DNA of 64,000 bases. Origin: JAJDXO01 sp965221855. GTDB lineage: Bacteria > Pseudomonadota > Alphaproteobacteria > Rhodospirillales > UBA2165. The notes beneath the pieces are model-generated. The model ran no database searches, was not told where the DNA came from, and worked only from the letters and a program-made list of their open reading frames with translations. Numbering within the stretch: position 1 is the first letter of the stretch; each line of letters begins with the position of its first letter. A program made the translations under genes and the position numbers. The stretch is from contig CBDCSV010000006.1 in the NCBI GenBank assembly GCA_965221855.1, positions 186,001-250,000 of the forward strand, read 5' to 3'. Shown here one piece after another: positions 24,988 through 34,085 of this stretch.

Positions 24988-26466
24988 TCAGCTCTCGCCG
25001 ATCCGCAGGGCGACGAACCTCAGGCCGCTTTGGCCCTCGACCAGGAGGAGCAGCGACTTCCGGCCGGCCTCTTTCGCTTCCCTGATCTTCCGGTCCACGT
25101 CCTCGGGCTCGCGCACCTCGTCCTGGCTGACCTCGACGATCACATCGCCGGCCCGCAGGTTCTTCTCGGCGGCCGCGCCGTTGGGTTCGACACCGACGAC
25201 CACGACGCCGCGGGTTTGGTTCTTGAGGCTGAATTTCTCGCGCGCCGCCCCGTTGATCCGGGACAGGACGAGGCCAAGTTCGGCGACCGAGTGGTCGCCG
25301 ATTTCACCGGCATCCTGAGCCGGGTCCGCCGAGGCGACCTCTTTGTTTCCCTCGTCGAGCTCTCCGACCGTCACGGTCGTGGTGATCTTCTTGCCGTCCC
25401 GCCACACCTCGACGGGGACGGCTTTGTCGATTTCGGTCTCGGCGACGATCCGCGGCAGCTTGCGCATTTCGTCCACGTCGCGGCCGGCGAACTTCAGGAT
25501 GATATCGCCGGCTTTGATCTCGCCGTCTTCCGCCGGGCTTTTCTCGGTGACGCTGGCGACCAATGCGCCGGACGGGCGGTCCAAACCAAGAGTCTCGGCG
25601 ATTTCCTCTGTCACCGGCTGAATGCGGACGCCGAGCCAGCCGCGGCGGGTGCGGCCATACTGACGGAGCTGGCTGATCACCGGCTGGGCGGAGGCGGCCG
25701 GAATTGAGAAGCCGATCCCGACACTGGCGCCGGACGGCGAAAAGATGGCCGTATTGATTCCGACCACCTCGCCGGCCATGTTGAACAACGGGCCGCCGGA
25801 GTTCCCCTGGTTGATGGAGGCGTCGGTTTGGATGAAGTCGTCGTAAGGGCCCGTATTGATATCGCGGCCCCGCGCGGAGACGATTCCCGCGGTCACGGTT
25901 CCGCCGAGACCGAAGGGATTGCCGATCGCGACCACCCAGTCTCCCACCCGGATCGCGTCGCTATCGCCGAACGGCACCGCCGGCAAATCCTGCGCGGATT
26001 CGACCTTCAACACGGCCAGGTCGGTCTTCGGGTCGCGGCCGACGACTTTCGCCTTCAGGGTCCGGTTGTCGTGCAATGTGACGGTGATTTCATCGGCGTC
26101 TTCGATGACGTGATGGTTGGTCACGATGACCCCCGCCGCGTCGATGATGAAGCCGGAGCCCAGCGACGTGGCGCGGCGCTGTGGCTGTTGCGGCCGGTTG
26201 CGGTCGAAGAATTCGCGGAATTCTTCAAATTGCCGCGGAAGCTGAAGGCCGCCTTGCCCACGGCCGGACACCGCCGTGGAGGAAATGTTCACCACCGAGG
26301 GCAGCAGCTTCTGAGCGAGGTCGGCAAAGCTCTCCGGCGCGGCCCGGGCTTCGACAGGGGGCGCGAGGGCCACCATCGCAATCATCGTCGTAACCAGGGC
26401 CGCAACCAGCCGAATGGTTGGAGCCGATGCGTCGGCGCGCGCCCGCGCCCGGTGCAACTTCGCCAT
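24988..26466 (-). CDS. Do/DegP-family periplasmic serine protease
   Basis: A 492-residue HtrA protease. An N-terminal signal or anchor segment (about 18-43) is followed by a trypsin-like domain with catalytic His119 (VTNHHV), Asp149 (KTDLAVLK) and Ser223 (GNSGGPLF), and two PDZ domains (about 305-385 and 405-490). It degrades or refolds damaged periplasmic proteins. The ATG at 26466 was preferred over a longer frame because the signal sequence starts there. It follows the DUF2065 and hflC genes on the same strand, a common proteobacterial order. Confidence 0.94.
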   Translation of the reverse strand: MAKLHRARARADASAPTIRLVAALVTTMIAMVALAPPVEARAAPESFADLAQKLLPSVVNISSTAVSGRGQGGLQLPRQFEEFREFFDRNRPQQPQRRATSLGSGFIIDAAGVIVTNHHVIEDADEITVTLHDNRTLKAKVVGRDPKTDLAVLKVESAQDLPAVPFGDSDAIRVGDWVVAIGNPFGLGGTVTAGIVSARGRDINTGPYDDFIQTDASINQGNSGGPLFNMAGEVVGINTAIFSPSGASVGIGFSIPAASAQPVISQLRQYGRTRRGWLGVRIQPVTEEIAETLGLDRPSGALVASVTEKSPAEDGEIKAGDIILKFAGRDVDEMRKLPRIVAETEIDKAVPVEVWRDGKKITTTVTVGELDEGNKEVASADPAQDAGEIGDHSVAELGLVLSRINGAAREKFSLKNQTRGVVVVGVEPNGAAAEKNLRAGDVIVEVSQDEVREPEDVDRKIREAKEAGRKSLLLLVEGQSGLRFVALRIGES

Positions 26467-26652
26467 CAAATCCCTATCGCCTCCAGAACCGAATACCCAC
26501 AAAATAGCCCGCTCGGGGTCGCCGTCAATCTTTCGTAAATCGAAGATCGACCCGGCGCCGGTCAACAACGGACCGCACCACCCAAATGTGGCGGTTTAAC
26601 GGCATAAGTCACGCATTTCCGGCGCTCCCATGACGTCAAATCAGCGTGAACC

Positions 26653-26838
26653 TCATTGCCGGAGGAGCCAGATGAAACCAAGTCCCGCCGCGACGGCAAT
26701 GGCGCCGGCAATCCTCAACGAACCTGGCGGCGCTTCCATCACCTGACGGATGAAACGCTGCATGGCCTCGGGAAACAAGGCATAGAGCGCGCCTTCGATC
26801 ACCAATGCCAGCGCAAGAGCGGTGAAAAGCTCAGTCAA
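26653..26838 (-). CDS. DUF2065 small membrane protein (YjeT-like)
   Basis: A 61-residue protein with two membrane helices (about 3-24 and 41-59), the usual length and spacing of DUF2065. It begins TELFTALALALVIEGALY and has the family-like ALFPEAMQRF. The start codon is TTG at 26838 with GGAG six bases upstream. It sits 18 bases after hflC, the conserved position of this family. Its function is unknown; co-location suggests a link to the HflKC complex. Confidence 0.85.
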   Translation of the reverse strand: MTELFTALALALVIEGALYALFPEAMQRFIRQVMEAPPGSLRIAGAIAVAAGLGFIWLLRQ

Positions 26839-26856
26839 TCGCTCTCCGCCGGGGCC

Positions 26857-27741
26857 TTAGTTCGACGGCCGTTTCGCCGACCCGTCGATATTGCCGAAGA
26901 ACCGGAAGAAATCGGAATCCGGGCTCAGCACCATCGACGTCCCTTCCCCGAACGAGGTCCCATAGGCTTCCAGGCTCCGGTAGAACTCGTAGAACTCGGC
27001 ATCCTGGCCGAAGGCGCGGTTCTTGGTGGCCCGCGCTGTCCCTTCCCCTTGACCGCGAAGAATCTGAGACTGCCGCTGGGCATCGGCCAAAATGACCGTC
27101 CGCTCGCGGTCGGCCTCGGCGCGAATTCGCAGGTTGATCTCCTGGCCTTCGGCACGATCCTTGTTCGCCTCCTGGAGCCGTTCGGACCGCATCCGGTCAT
27201 AAACGTTGTTGGAAATCTCTTCGGGCAGGTCGGTCCGGCCGATCCGGACGTCGACGATCTCGATTCCGAAATCGCCGGCCGCCGCCTTCATGCGCTCGTC
27301 GATGTCGTTCATGATCGCGCCCCGCTTTTCGGACAAAAGGTCGGTCAGCGGATGCAGCGCAAGCACGTCACGGACACCGGAGTTCAGGGTCTTGCCCAAC
27401 CGGTCGCGGAGGCGGAATTCATCCCGGACGGCCTGGAAGAAAACGAGCGGATCCAGAATTCGATACCGGGCGAAAGCGTTGACGTTGATCCGCTTCTGAT
27501 CCGACAGCAGCACCTGCTCCGGCGGCGGATCCAATTCCAATACCCGTTTGTCGAAGAAAACCACGTTCTGAATGAACGGCAGTTTCCAATTGAGGCCCGG
27601 GTCCTTGACTACGCGGCGGGGCTCGCCGAACTGGAGTACGATCGCCTGCTGCGCCTGGTTGACCGTAAACAGGGCACTGAAGGCCAGGAAACCGAGCGCC
27701 ACGACGAGAATGCCGATAATGGCAAGTGTAAGGTTCCTCAT
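26857..27741 (-). CDS. hflC: HflC, membrane protease modulator
   Basis: A 294-residue SPFH/prohibitin protein. One N-terminal membrane helix (about 4-26) is followed by the SPFH domain (QQAIVLQFGEPRRVVKDPGLNWKLPF region) and a helical coiled-coil segment rich in Ala, Arg and Glu (about 185-245). With HflK it forms a large periplasm-facing cage around FtsH and limits its proteolysis of membrane proteins. It starts three bases after the hflK stop. Confidence 0.97.
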   Translation of the reverse strand: MRNLTLAIIGILVVALGFLAFSALFTVNQAQQAIVLQFGEPRRVVKDPGLNWKLPFIQNVVFFDKRVLELDPPPEQVLLSDQKRINVNAFARYRILDPLVFFQAVRDEFRLRDRLGKTLNSGVRDVLALHPLTDLLSEKRGAIMNDIDERMKAAAGDFGIEIVDVRIGRTDLPEEISNNVYDRMRSERLQEANKDRAEGQEINLRIRAEADRERTVILADAQRQSQILRGQGEGTARATKNRAFGQDAEFYEFYRSLEAYGTSFGEGTSMVLSPDSDFFRFFGNIDGSAKRPSN

Positions 27742-27744
27742 TGG

Positions 27745-28884
27745 CTAGTTACTCCCCGGCTGATCGTCATCGGCGGCGGCGCGCGTCCGCCGCTGAATTT
27801 CAGGCAATGGCAGGAACGGGACAACGCCGGTTCCGCCGCTTGGGCTGTCCAGGATGACCTTCTCCGTGTCCTGCATGATTTCCTGCATCCGTTCCAGGAA
27901 CAGGCCCTGGCGGGTCACCTGGCGATTCTCCTTGTAGGCCTCGTAGACCGACAGAAACCGTTGCGCCTCGCCTTCCGCCTCCTTGATCAGCCGTTCCTTG
28001 TAGGCGTTGGCTTCCTCGATCATCTTGGAAGCCTCGCCGCGGGCCGTGGGGACGATGCGGTTCTTGTAGGCCAGGGCCTCGTTCTGAAGCCGTTCCTTGT
28101 CCTGCCGCGCCCGCTGCACTTCGTTGAAGGCGTCGATCACCTGGTTCGGCGGGTCGACCCGCAGGAACTGCACCCGCTCGACGGAAATACCGGCATTATA
28201 GGAATCGAGCACCGACTGCATCAGATCGGACGCGCGGTTGGCGATCTGCTGACGCTGGCCGGTCAGGGTATCCTGCAGCGAGGTCTGCCCGACGGCCTCG
28301 CGCATGGCGCTTTCGGCCACCGCCTTCACCGTCCCCTCCGGATCACGGATGTTGAACAGGTACTGGCCGGAATCCTTGATTCGCCAGAACACGGTAAAGT
28401 CGGCATCGGTGATGTTCTGATCCGACGTGATCATCAGGCTTTCTTCCGGCACGTCGCGGGTCGAGCCGCCGATGCCGGACTCGCCCGTGCCCCGGAAGCC
28501 GATGTCGGTACGGTTCTGACGGGTCACCTTGGGCGTGATGACCTGGCCGATGGGCGCCGGGAACCACCAGTGAAGCCCCGACGGCTTGCGGTCGACCCAC
28601 TCACCGAACATGAGGACGACACCCTCTTCATCCGTATCGACGGTATAGATGCCGGTCAGCAGCCAGACAACGATCGCCGCCAGCACCAACATGACGAGCC
28701 GGCGTACGCCGCCGACGCCGCCCGGCATGAACTTCTTGAACCGGTCCTGGCCGCGGCGCAGTATTTCCTCGATGTCCGGCGGTTGAGGCGCTCTCGGACC
28801 GCCACCGCCACCGCCGCCCCAGGGGCCGCCACCGCCACCTCCGCCGCCGCCCCAGGGGCCGCCGCGCTGCGTATTCGAATTCAT
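27745..28884 (-). CDS. hflK: HflK, membrane protease modulator
   Basis: A 379-residue partner of HflC. The N-terminal 45 residues are almost entirely Gly, Pro and Trp repeats (GGPWGGGGGGG type), as in many HflK proteins. A membrane helix follows (RRLVMLVLAAIVVWLLTGIY), then the SPFH domain (DEEGVVLMFGEWVDRKPSGL) and a long coiled coil. The C-terminal tail is Arg and Asp rich. It is the promoter-proximal gene of hflK-hflC-DUF2065 and diverges from mrp. Confidence 0.97.
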   Translation of the reverse strand: MNSNTQRGGPWGGGGGGGGGPWGGGGGGGPRAPQPPDIEEILRRGQDRFKKFMPGGVGGVRRLVMLVLAAIVVWLLTGIYTVDTDEEGVVLMFGEWVDRKPSGLHWWFPAPIGQVITPKVTRQNRTDIGFRGTGESGIGGSTRDVPEESLMITSDQNITDADFTVFWRIKDSGQYLFNIRDPEGTVKAVAESAMREAVGQTSLQDTLTGQRQQIANRASDLMQSVLDSYNAGISVERVQFLRVDPPNQVIDAFNEVQRARQDKERLQNEALAYKNRIVPTARGEASKMIEEANAYKERLIKEAEGEAQRFLSVYEAYKENRQVTRQGLFLERMQEIMQDTEKVILDSPSGGTGVVPFLPLPEIQRRTRAAADDDQPGSN

Positions 28885-29055
28885 GGGATTTCGCCCTCTC
28901 CTAGATCGCGCCGAACCGGCGCATGTTGATCCGCTTTGCGTCTCGGCTTTGTGTGCCTTATATGACAGCTAGTCAGGGCGCGCAACGGAATCCAGGGTTA
29001 ACTTTCCCGGCTCCGGCGCCCTTGACCGTGAATTCTCTGGAGGCCGGGAGGTTCC

Positions 29056-30195
29056 ATGGCTGAAATTACCCGCGAGACCATCCTGTCGGCGCTCGAAAAC
29101 GTCGAAGATCCCGATCGCGGCCAAAGCATCGTCGCCCTCGGCATGATCGCCGGGATCCAGATCAAGGACGGTCATGTGGCCTTCGGGATCGAGGTCGATG
29201 CGGCGCGGGGCAAGGCATTGGAGCCCATGCGGGCGGCCGCCGAAAAAGCCGTTCATGCCTTGCCGGGGGTCCTGACGGTGACCGCGGTTCTGACCGCGGA
29301 ACGCGCCGCCCCGCCGCCGCAATCCGAGCAACCGGCCCAACAGGCGCAGCAGGGGCAGCAGGGGCAAGGCGGTCTCGAACTGCCGGGCATCGATGCGATC
29401 ATCGCCGTGGCGTCCGGAAAAGGCGGCGTGGGAAAATCGACGACCGCGGTGAATTTGGCCCTCGCCATGGCCGCCGGCGGCCGCAAGGTCGGTGTCCTGG
29501 ACACCGACGTTTATGGGCCCTCCATTCCCCGTATGCTGGGCATTTCGGGCCAGCCGGACATAAGCCCAAGCGACGATGGCCGGCAACAGGTCGCGCCGAT
29601 GGAGAACCACGGCATCAAGTGCATGTCGATGGGGTTCCTGGTCGATGAGGAAACCCCGATCATCTGGCGGGGACCGATGGCGACCGGCGCGCTCGAGCAA
29701 CTGCTGCGCGATGTGGCCTGGGGCGAGTTGGATGCCCTGGTCGTCGATCTGCCGCCCGGCACCGGCGACATTCATCTTTCCATGGCGCAGCGGGTGCCGC
29801 TCACCGGCGCCGTCGTCGTCTCGACGCCCCAGGACATCGCGCTGCTCGACGCCCGGAAGGGTCTCGGGATGTTCGAGAAAGTCAATGTGCCCGTGCTCGG
29901 CATCATCGAGAACATGAGCTATTTCGTCTGCCCCCATTGTGGAGAGCGTTCGGATATTTTCAGTCACGGAGGCGCGCGGGCCGAAGCCGAGAAGCTGGGT
30001 GCGGCGTTCCTGGGGGAAATTCCCCTCGATATGGCGATACGCGAGACCTCGGACGGCGGCGATCCGATCGTCGTCTCGTCGCCGGACTCGCCTCATAGCC
30101 GGGCCTATCGAGACATCGCGGCCCAGGTCTGGGCGGCGATCGAGGCCGTCAAATCCAGCCGAGAGGCGGGCGCGCCGCGCATCGTCATGCAGTAG
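29056..30195 (+). CDS. mrp: Mrp/ApbC iron-sulfur cluster carrier ATPase
   Basis: A 379-residue P-loop protein. An N-terminal DUF59/MIP18-like domain (about 1-85) and a Gln-rich linker (QQAQQGQQGQGG) precede the ATPase domain. That domain has the deviant Walker A ASGKGGVGKSTTA, the switch segment VLDTDVYGPSIPRM, and a cluster-binding CPHC in YFVCPHCGERS. It transfers Fe-S clusters to target proteins. GGGAGG precedes the start. It is divergent from hflK. Confidence 0.95.
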   Translation: MAEITRETILSALENVEDPDRGQSIVALGMIAGIQIKDGHVAFGIEVDAARGKALEPMRAAAEKAVHALPGVLTVTAVLTAERAAPPPQSEQPAQQAQQGQQGQGGLELPGIDAIIAVASGKGGVGKSTTAVNLALAMAAGGRKVGVLDTDVYGPSIPRMLGISGQPDISPSDDGRQQVAPMENHGIKCMSMGFLVDEETPIIWRGPMATGALEQLLRDVAWGELDALVVDLPPGTGDIHLSMAQRVPLTGAVVVSTPQDIALLDARKGLGMFEKVNVPVLGIIENMSYFVCPHCGERSDIFSHGGARAEAEKLGAAFLGEIPLDMAIRETSDGGDPIVVSSPDSPHSRAYRDIAAQVWAAIEAVKSSREAGAPRIVMQ

Positions 30196-30225
30196 CGCCT
30201 GAGCCCCCTGAACCCCCTGAAACCC

Positions 30226-31104
30226 ATGCAGGCGGTCCTCCTAATGGTATTGTCCGGCGCCTGCTACGCCGGGATGGCGGCCATCGTCAAATGGCTGGCC
30301 GGCACCATTCATCCCCTGGAGATGGTGTTCTTCCGAAATCTGTTCGGGTTGGCCGTGGTGCTGCCGTTCTTCCTCGGGAACGGATTGGGGAGCCTGGATA
30401 TGCGCCGCGCGCCCATATTCCTCATCCGCGGCATCGTTCAGGCGAGCGCGCAGACTTTGTTCTATTTCGGCGTCGTTTTGACCACCCTGGCGGCCGCCGT
30501 CACGCTGACCATGACCCAGGGCTTCATTCTGGCGATCGGCGCGGTGGTGTTCCTGGGCGAACCCTCGCAACTCAAGCGCTGGCTCGCCGTCATCGCCGGG
30601 ATGGCCGGCGCCCTCATGGTCGCCCGCCCCGACGCCGGCCTGTTTGCCGTATTTCTGGATGGAGAGACCACCGACCTTCGGGCCTTGGGCGCGGTGTTGG
30701 TGATTCTCTCGACCGTGGGATATGCAGCCCTGTCCCTCAATGCGAAAGTGCTGGTGCGAAACCTTCCAATTCCCAGCGTGATTACCGGGACGCTCCTGTT
30801 CTCCGCCCCGCTGACCTTCATCGCGGCGAGCTTCGTCTGGACCTGGCCGTCCCCGTTCGAACTGGTGGCCCTGGCGGCGATGGGCGGCCTCGGAACGGCC
30901 GGGAACGCCACCCTGACCCGCGCCCTCAAGATGGGAGACGTCACCATACTGGCCCCCCTGATCTATGTCCGCCTCGTCTGGGGCGCGCTCTTCGGGTTCG
31001 TCTTGTTCGCGGAAATCCCGGGCCCGTGGACCGCCGTCGGCGCCGCCCTGATTATCGGCGCCGGCGTTTACATGTCCCGGCTCGAATCGAACCGGACAAG
31101 CTGA
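30226..31104 (+). CDS. EamA/DMT-family membrane transporter
   Basis: A 292-residue permease with ten predicted membrane helices in two EamA repeats (about 1-135 and 155-287). Typical segments are GACYAGMAAIVKW, FFRNLFGLAVVLPF and the late LIYVRLVWGALFGFVLFAE. The substrate class is unknown; relatives export amino acids or other metabolites. The ribosome binding site before the ATG at 30226 is weak, and an ATG 18 bases downstream could be used instead. It follows mrp by 30 bases. Confidence 0.88.
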   Translation: MQAVLLMVLSGACYAGMAAIVKWLAGTIHPLEMVFFRNLFGLAVVLPFFLGNGLGSLDMRRAPIFLIRGIVQASAQTLFYFGVVLTTLAAAVTLTMTQGFILAIGAVVFLGEPSQLKRWLAVIAGMAGALMVARPDAGLFAVFLDGETTDLRALGAVLVILSTVGYAALSLNAKVLVRNLPIPSVITGTLLFSAPLTFIAASFVWTWPSPFELVALAAMGGLGTAGNATLTRALKMGDVTILAPLIYVRLVWGALFGFVLFAEIPGPWTAVGAALIIGAGVYMSRLESNRTS

Positions 31105-31190
31105 GCGCGCTTAGTTGCCCGAGTACCGGATTCCCTGCATACTCCGGGCGTAATCAAGAACTCTGATTCAGCATCGACAGGGAGATCGAA

Positions 31191-32303
31191 ATGTTCAGAA
31201 CAGCACTGGCTGCCGCGGCGGCCGTCGGCACGATTGCCGTGGCGGGCTCGACGGCGCCCGCCGACGCGCAGGCCTTGAAGGGCAAGACCATCGAGTTGAT
31301 CGTACCCGCCGGCGCCGGCGGCGGCCTGACCCGGAATGCGCGGCGGTTCGCCCAGTTCTTCGGCGACTACATCCCCGGCAATCCGAAGGTCATCGTCAAG
31401 AATATCGTCGGCGGCGGCGGTCAACGGGGCATCAACTTCGTCTATGAGCGCGGCAACAAGGACGGCACCACTCTTTTGTGGGGGCCCCTCAACTTCTCCG
31501 GCATCGTCAGCGGCCTCCGGGGGATCAAGTACGATCCCGCGAAGTTCTCGGTCGTCGGCACCACCGGCGGCGTTCCGTTCGTCACCATCGCCAGTTCGGC
31601 GCTCGGCAACGGGATCAAGTCGCGGGACGACCTGATGGCGCAGCCGAAGTTCAACGCCGGCGGACGGATTCCCGGCGGTGCGCTCGACGTCTACACGGTG
31701 ATGGGCTTCGGCCTGCTGGGCAAGGCGACCACCCACATCACCGGCTACCGCAACCAGCCCAAGCTGAAGGCGGCGCTGATGCGCAAGGAAATCGTCGCGG
31801 CGACCACCGGCGCGCCGGGCTACTACGCCTTCTACAAGAACGATCTCTTGAAGAAGGGCACGGCCCACGCCCTCTATTACCATCCGGCGATCGGCGCCGA
31901 CGGCAAGTTCATCCCGGCGCCCGATCTCGACAAGAGCGGTGTTCCCACCCTTGCCGCCTTCTACAAGAAGGTCAAAGGTTCCGATCCGTCGGGCGACAAG
32001 TGGGAAGCCTACCGGTGGTATGCGACCTACAACGGCTGGTCCAACTGGGTCGTCGGTCCTCCCGGCCTGTCGGCCCAGGTCGTTGCCGATCTCCGGAAAG
32101 GCTACGCCGACACCTGGAACGACGCCCGCGTGATCGACGGCTTCGTCAAGGCCTGGGGCATGCGCGGCACCACCCTGGTCGGCGACGACACCGGCTTCAT
32201 CACCAAGAACTACAAGAAGATTTCGCCGGGCGCGCTGGCGTACCTGAAGCAGGTGCTCGGCACCTCGGACGCCAAGGCCAAGCCGGAGCCGAAGAAGAAA
32301 TAG
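31191..32303 (+). CDS. Tripartite tricarboxylate transporter (TTT/Bug) family periplasmic binding protein
   Basis: A 370-residue exported protein. The signal peptide runs to about residue 26 (APADA), followed by a Bug-type start (TIELIVPAGAGGGLTRNARR) and the family-like NPKVIVKNIVGGGGQRG. Such receptors bind carboxylates or other small organic acids and deliver them to TctAB membrane proteins. No tctA or tctB lies nearby, so this is an orphan receptor. GGGAGATC precedes the ATG and a strong hairpin follows the stop, making it a one-gene transcription unit. Confidence 0.87.
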   Translation: MFRTALAAAAAVGTIAVAGSTAPADAQALKGKTIELIVPAGAGGGLTRNARRFAQFFGDYIPGNPKVIVKNIVGGGGQRGINFVYERGNKDGTTLLWGPLNFSGIVSGLRGIKYDPAKFSVVGTTGGVPFVTIASSALGNGIKSRDDLMAQPKFNAGGRIPGGALDVYTVMGFGLLGKATTHITGYRNQPKLKAALMRKEIVAATTGAPGYYAFYKNDLLKKGTAHALYYHPAIGADGKFIPAPDLDKSGVPTLAAFYKKVKGSDPSGDKWEAYRWYATYNGWSNWVVGPPGLSAQVVADLRKGYADTWNDARVIDGFVKAWGMRGTTLVGDDTGFITKNYKKISPGALAYLKQVLGTSDAKAKPEPKKK

Positions 32304-32324
32304 AACACGGCGTTACTTGAATCC

Positions 32325-32357
32325 GGGCCGGCCGCCTTTTAAGCGGCCGGCCCTTTT
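32325..32357 (+). terminator. Rho-independent terminator after the TTT binding protein gene
   Basis: A perfect 11-base GC stem (GGGCCGGCCGC at 32325-32335, GCGGCCGGCCC at 32343-32353) encloses a seven-base loop and is followed directly by TTTT. It starts 21 bases after the stop codon. The minus-strand flottilin-like gene ends close by but has no T run after this stem in its direction. Confidence 0.88.
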
Positions 32358-32373
32358 CCTTGCGCCTGAACCG

Positions 32374-34020
32374 CTATTTCGATGAACCGGATTTGCCTTT
32401 TGTGCTCCTGCCCGACAACTCCTCGGATACGCCGGCCAACCCGCTGTCGAGGCTCATTCCCAGCTCTTCGCCGATCTTCTTCAGGGCCGGCAATTGCACC
32501 GCCATATCCAGAATCGAGTCGACCGCCTGATTGACGACCGGCTTTTCGCCCGCCGCATCGGCTTCTTCGCCCGAACCCGTCCCGGACGCCAAACCGGTGA
32601 CGTGGTGGATTTTGATGGAATCGATGCGTTCCGCGGGTTTCACCATTTCGGCAACCACCTTGGGCAACGCTTCCAGCCGCGCCATGTCCACTTTCAACGA
32701 CATCGCATCGCCGCTGAGAGCATTGGCGGCCCTGGCCAACGCTTCCTGCCCCTCGGCCTCGGCCAGGATTTGCTCCTTCTTGGCCGCCGTCCTGAGAGCC
32801 GCGGCCTCGGCGTCGGCGCGGGCTTCCTCCAGCCTGGCCGCCGCCGCGTCGGATGCCGCGTCCTTTTCCGCGCTTGCGGACATGCGCTTGCGGTTGCCGG
32901 CGACCATGCTTTCCTGCTGAGCGGCCACCAGCGCCACGTCCTTGCGGCGTTCGGCCTCGGCAAGCTCTTTGGCGGTCGAGATCGCCTCGGCGGCCTTCAC
33001 CGCGTCGGCCTTCGCCAAATCCGCGGCAGCCCTGGCCTTGATCTGCTCCTGCGACTTTTCGGCGAGAGTGATTTCCCGTTCCTGACTGGCCAGGGCGATC
33101 TCCCGCTCATTGCTGATCTCGGCTTCGCGGATGGCCCGCTCGCGGGCGATATCGGCAGCCTGGATCTGCTTCTCCATTTCTATGCGGGCATGGGCGGCAT
33201 CGCGCTCGCTGTCGGCCTTGCGCTTGGCCAATTCGGCAATCTGTTTCGCCCGCATGCTCTCGATCTGCTCGACCTGAGCTATCTCGGCTTCCTGTTCCTC
33301 GAGGTCGATCTGCAGCTTGCGCTTGGTCGCCTCCATGGCGGCGCGGCGTACGGAAACCTCGGCGTCGGCGTCGATTTCCGCCCGCTCCTTCTTCGATTTG
33401 GCGATCACCTCGGCGAGCTTTCGCATGCCGACCGCATTGAAGGCGTTGTTGTCGTCGAGGGCGGAGAAAGGCGTCTGATCGAGCCCGGTCAACGAGACGG
33501 AATCCAGCTCCAATCCGTTGCTCGCCATGGATGCGGCGAGACTTTCCCGGACCTCGGAGACGAATCTGCCGCGATTCTCGTGAAGCTCGTCCATGGTGAA
33601 TTTGGCGGCCACCGAGCGCAGCGAATCGACGAGTTTACCTTCGATCAGCTCGCGCAACTGGTCGGGATTGAACGTGCGGTTGCCGAGGGTTTGCGCCGCC
33701 CGTGAAATTCCCTCCGGGTCCGGCACGACGGAAACATAGAACTCGGCGCCGATATCGACCCTCAGCCGATCCTTGGTGATCAGCGCCGACTCCCCGCCGC
33801 GCTGCACCTCCAGCCGAAGGGTTTGCATATTCACCCTGGAAACCTCGTGGAACCAAGGGATCACGATCGTTCCCTTGTCGAGAATGACCTTGCGGCCGCC
33901 AAATCCGGTTTTCACCAGACTGATCTCTTGCGTCGCCCGCTGATAGAATTTCGCAAAGACGGCAACGACAATCACCAGCGCGATCAGGACAATCACTGTC
34001 CAGACGAGAACGTTAGCCAT
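32374..34020 (-). CDS. Flotillin-family SPFH membrane protein
   Basis: A 548-residue flotillin (FloT/YqiK type). A membrane segment at 5-26 precedes the SPFH domain (about 30-200), and then comes a very long Ala/Glu/Arg-rich coiled coil (about 200-460) with repeated AEAE and EKQIQAA segments. The C-terminal tail is polar. Flotillins form oligomeric scaffolds in lipid-ordered membrane regions, which in bacteria are often linked to hopanoids or other polycyclic lipids. That is of interest here because the window also holds a sterol operon, but the two loci are about 8 kb apart and in separate units. GAGGAAG precedes the start. Confidence 0.92.
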   Translation of the reverse strand: MANVLVWTVIVLIALVIVVAVFAKFYQRATQEISLVKTGFGGRKVILDKGTIVIPWFHEVSRVNMQTLRLEVQRGGESALITKDRLRVDIGAEFYVSVVPDPEGISRAAQTLGNRTFNPDQLRELIEGKLVDSLRSVAAKFTMDELHENRGRFVSEVRESLAASMASNGLELDSVSLTGLDQTPFSALDDNNAFNAVGMRKLAEVIAKSKKERAEIDADAEVSVRRAAMEATKRKLQIDLEEQEAEIAQVEQIESMRAKQIAELAKRKADSERDAAHARIEMEKQIQAADIARERAIREAEISNEREIALASQEREITLAEKSQEQIKARAAADLAKADAVKAAEAISTAKELAEAERRKDVALVAAQQESMVAGNRKRMSASAEKDAASDAAAARLEEARADAEAAALRTAAKKEQILAEAEGQEALARAANALSGDAMSLKVDMARLEALPKVVAEMVKPAERIDSIKIHHVTGLASGTGSGEEADAAGEKPVVNQAVDSILDMAVQLPALKKIGEELGMSLDSGLAGVSEELSGRSTKGKSGSSK

Positions 34021-34085
34021 TTTTCTTCCTCACCTTACCTACCCTGTTTAAACATTCACCGGCCTCCGGCTCCAATCCGCCCGCC

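Noticed and set aside
26656..28929. Plus-strand frame of 757 codons opposite hflC and hflK
   Set aside because: Antisense shadow with low-complexity composition.
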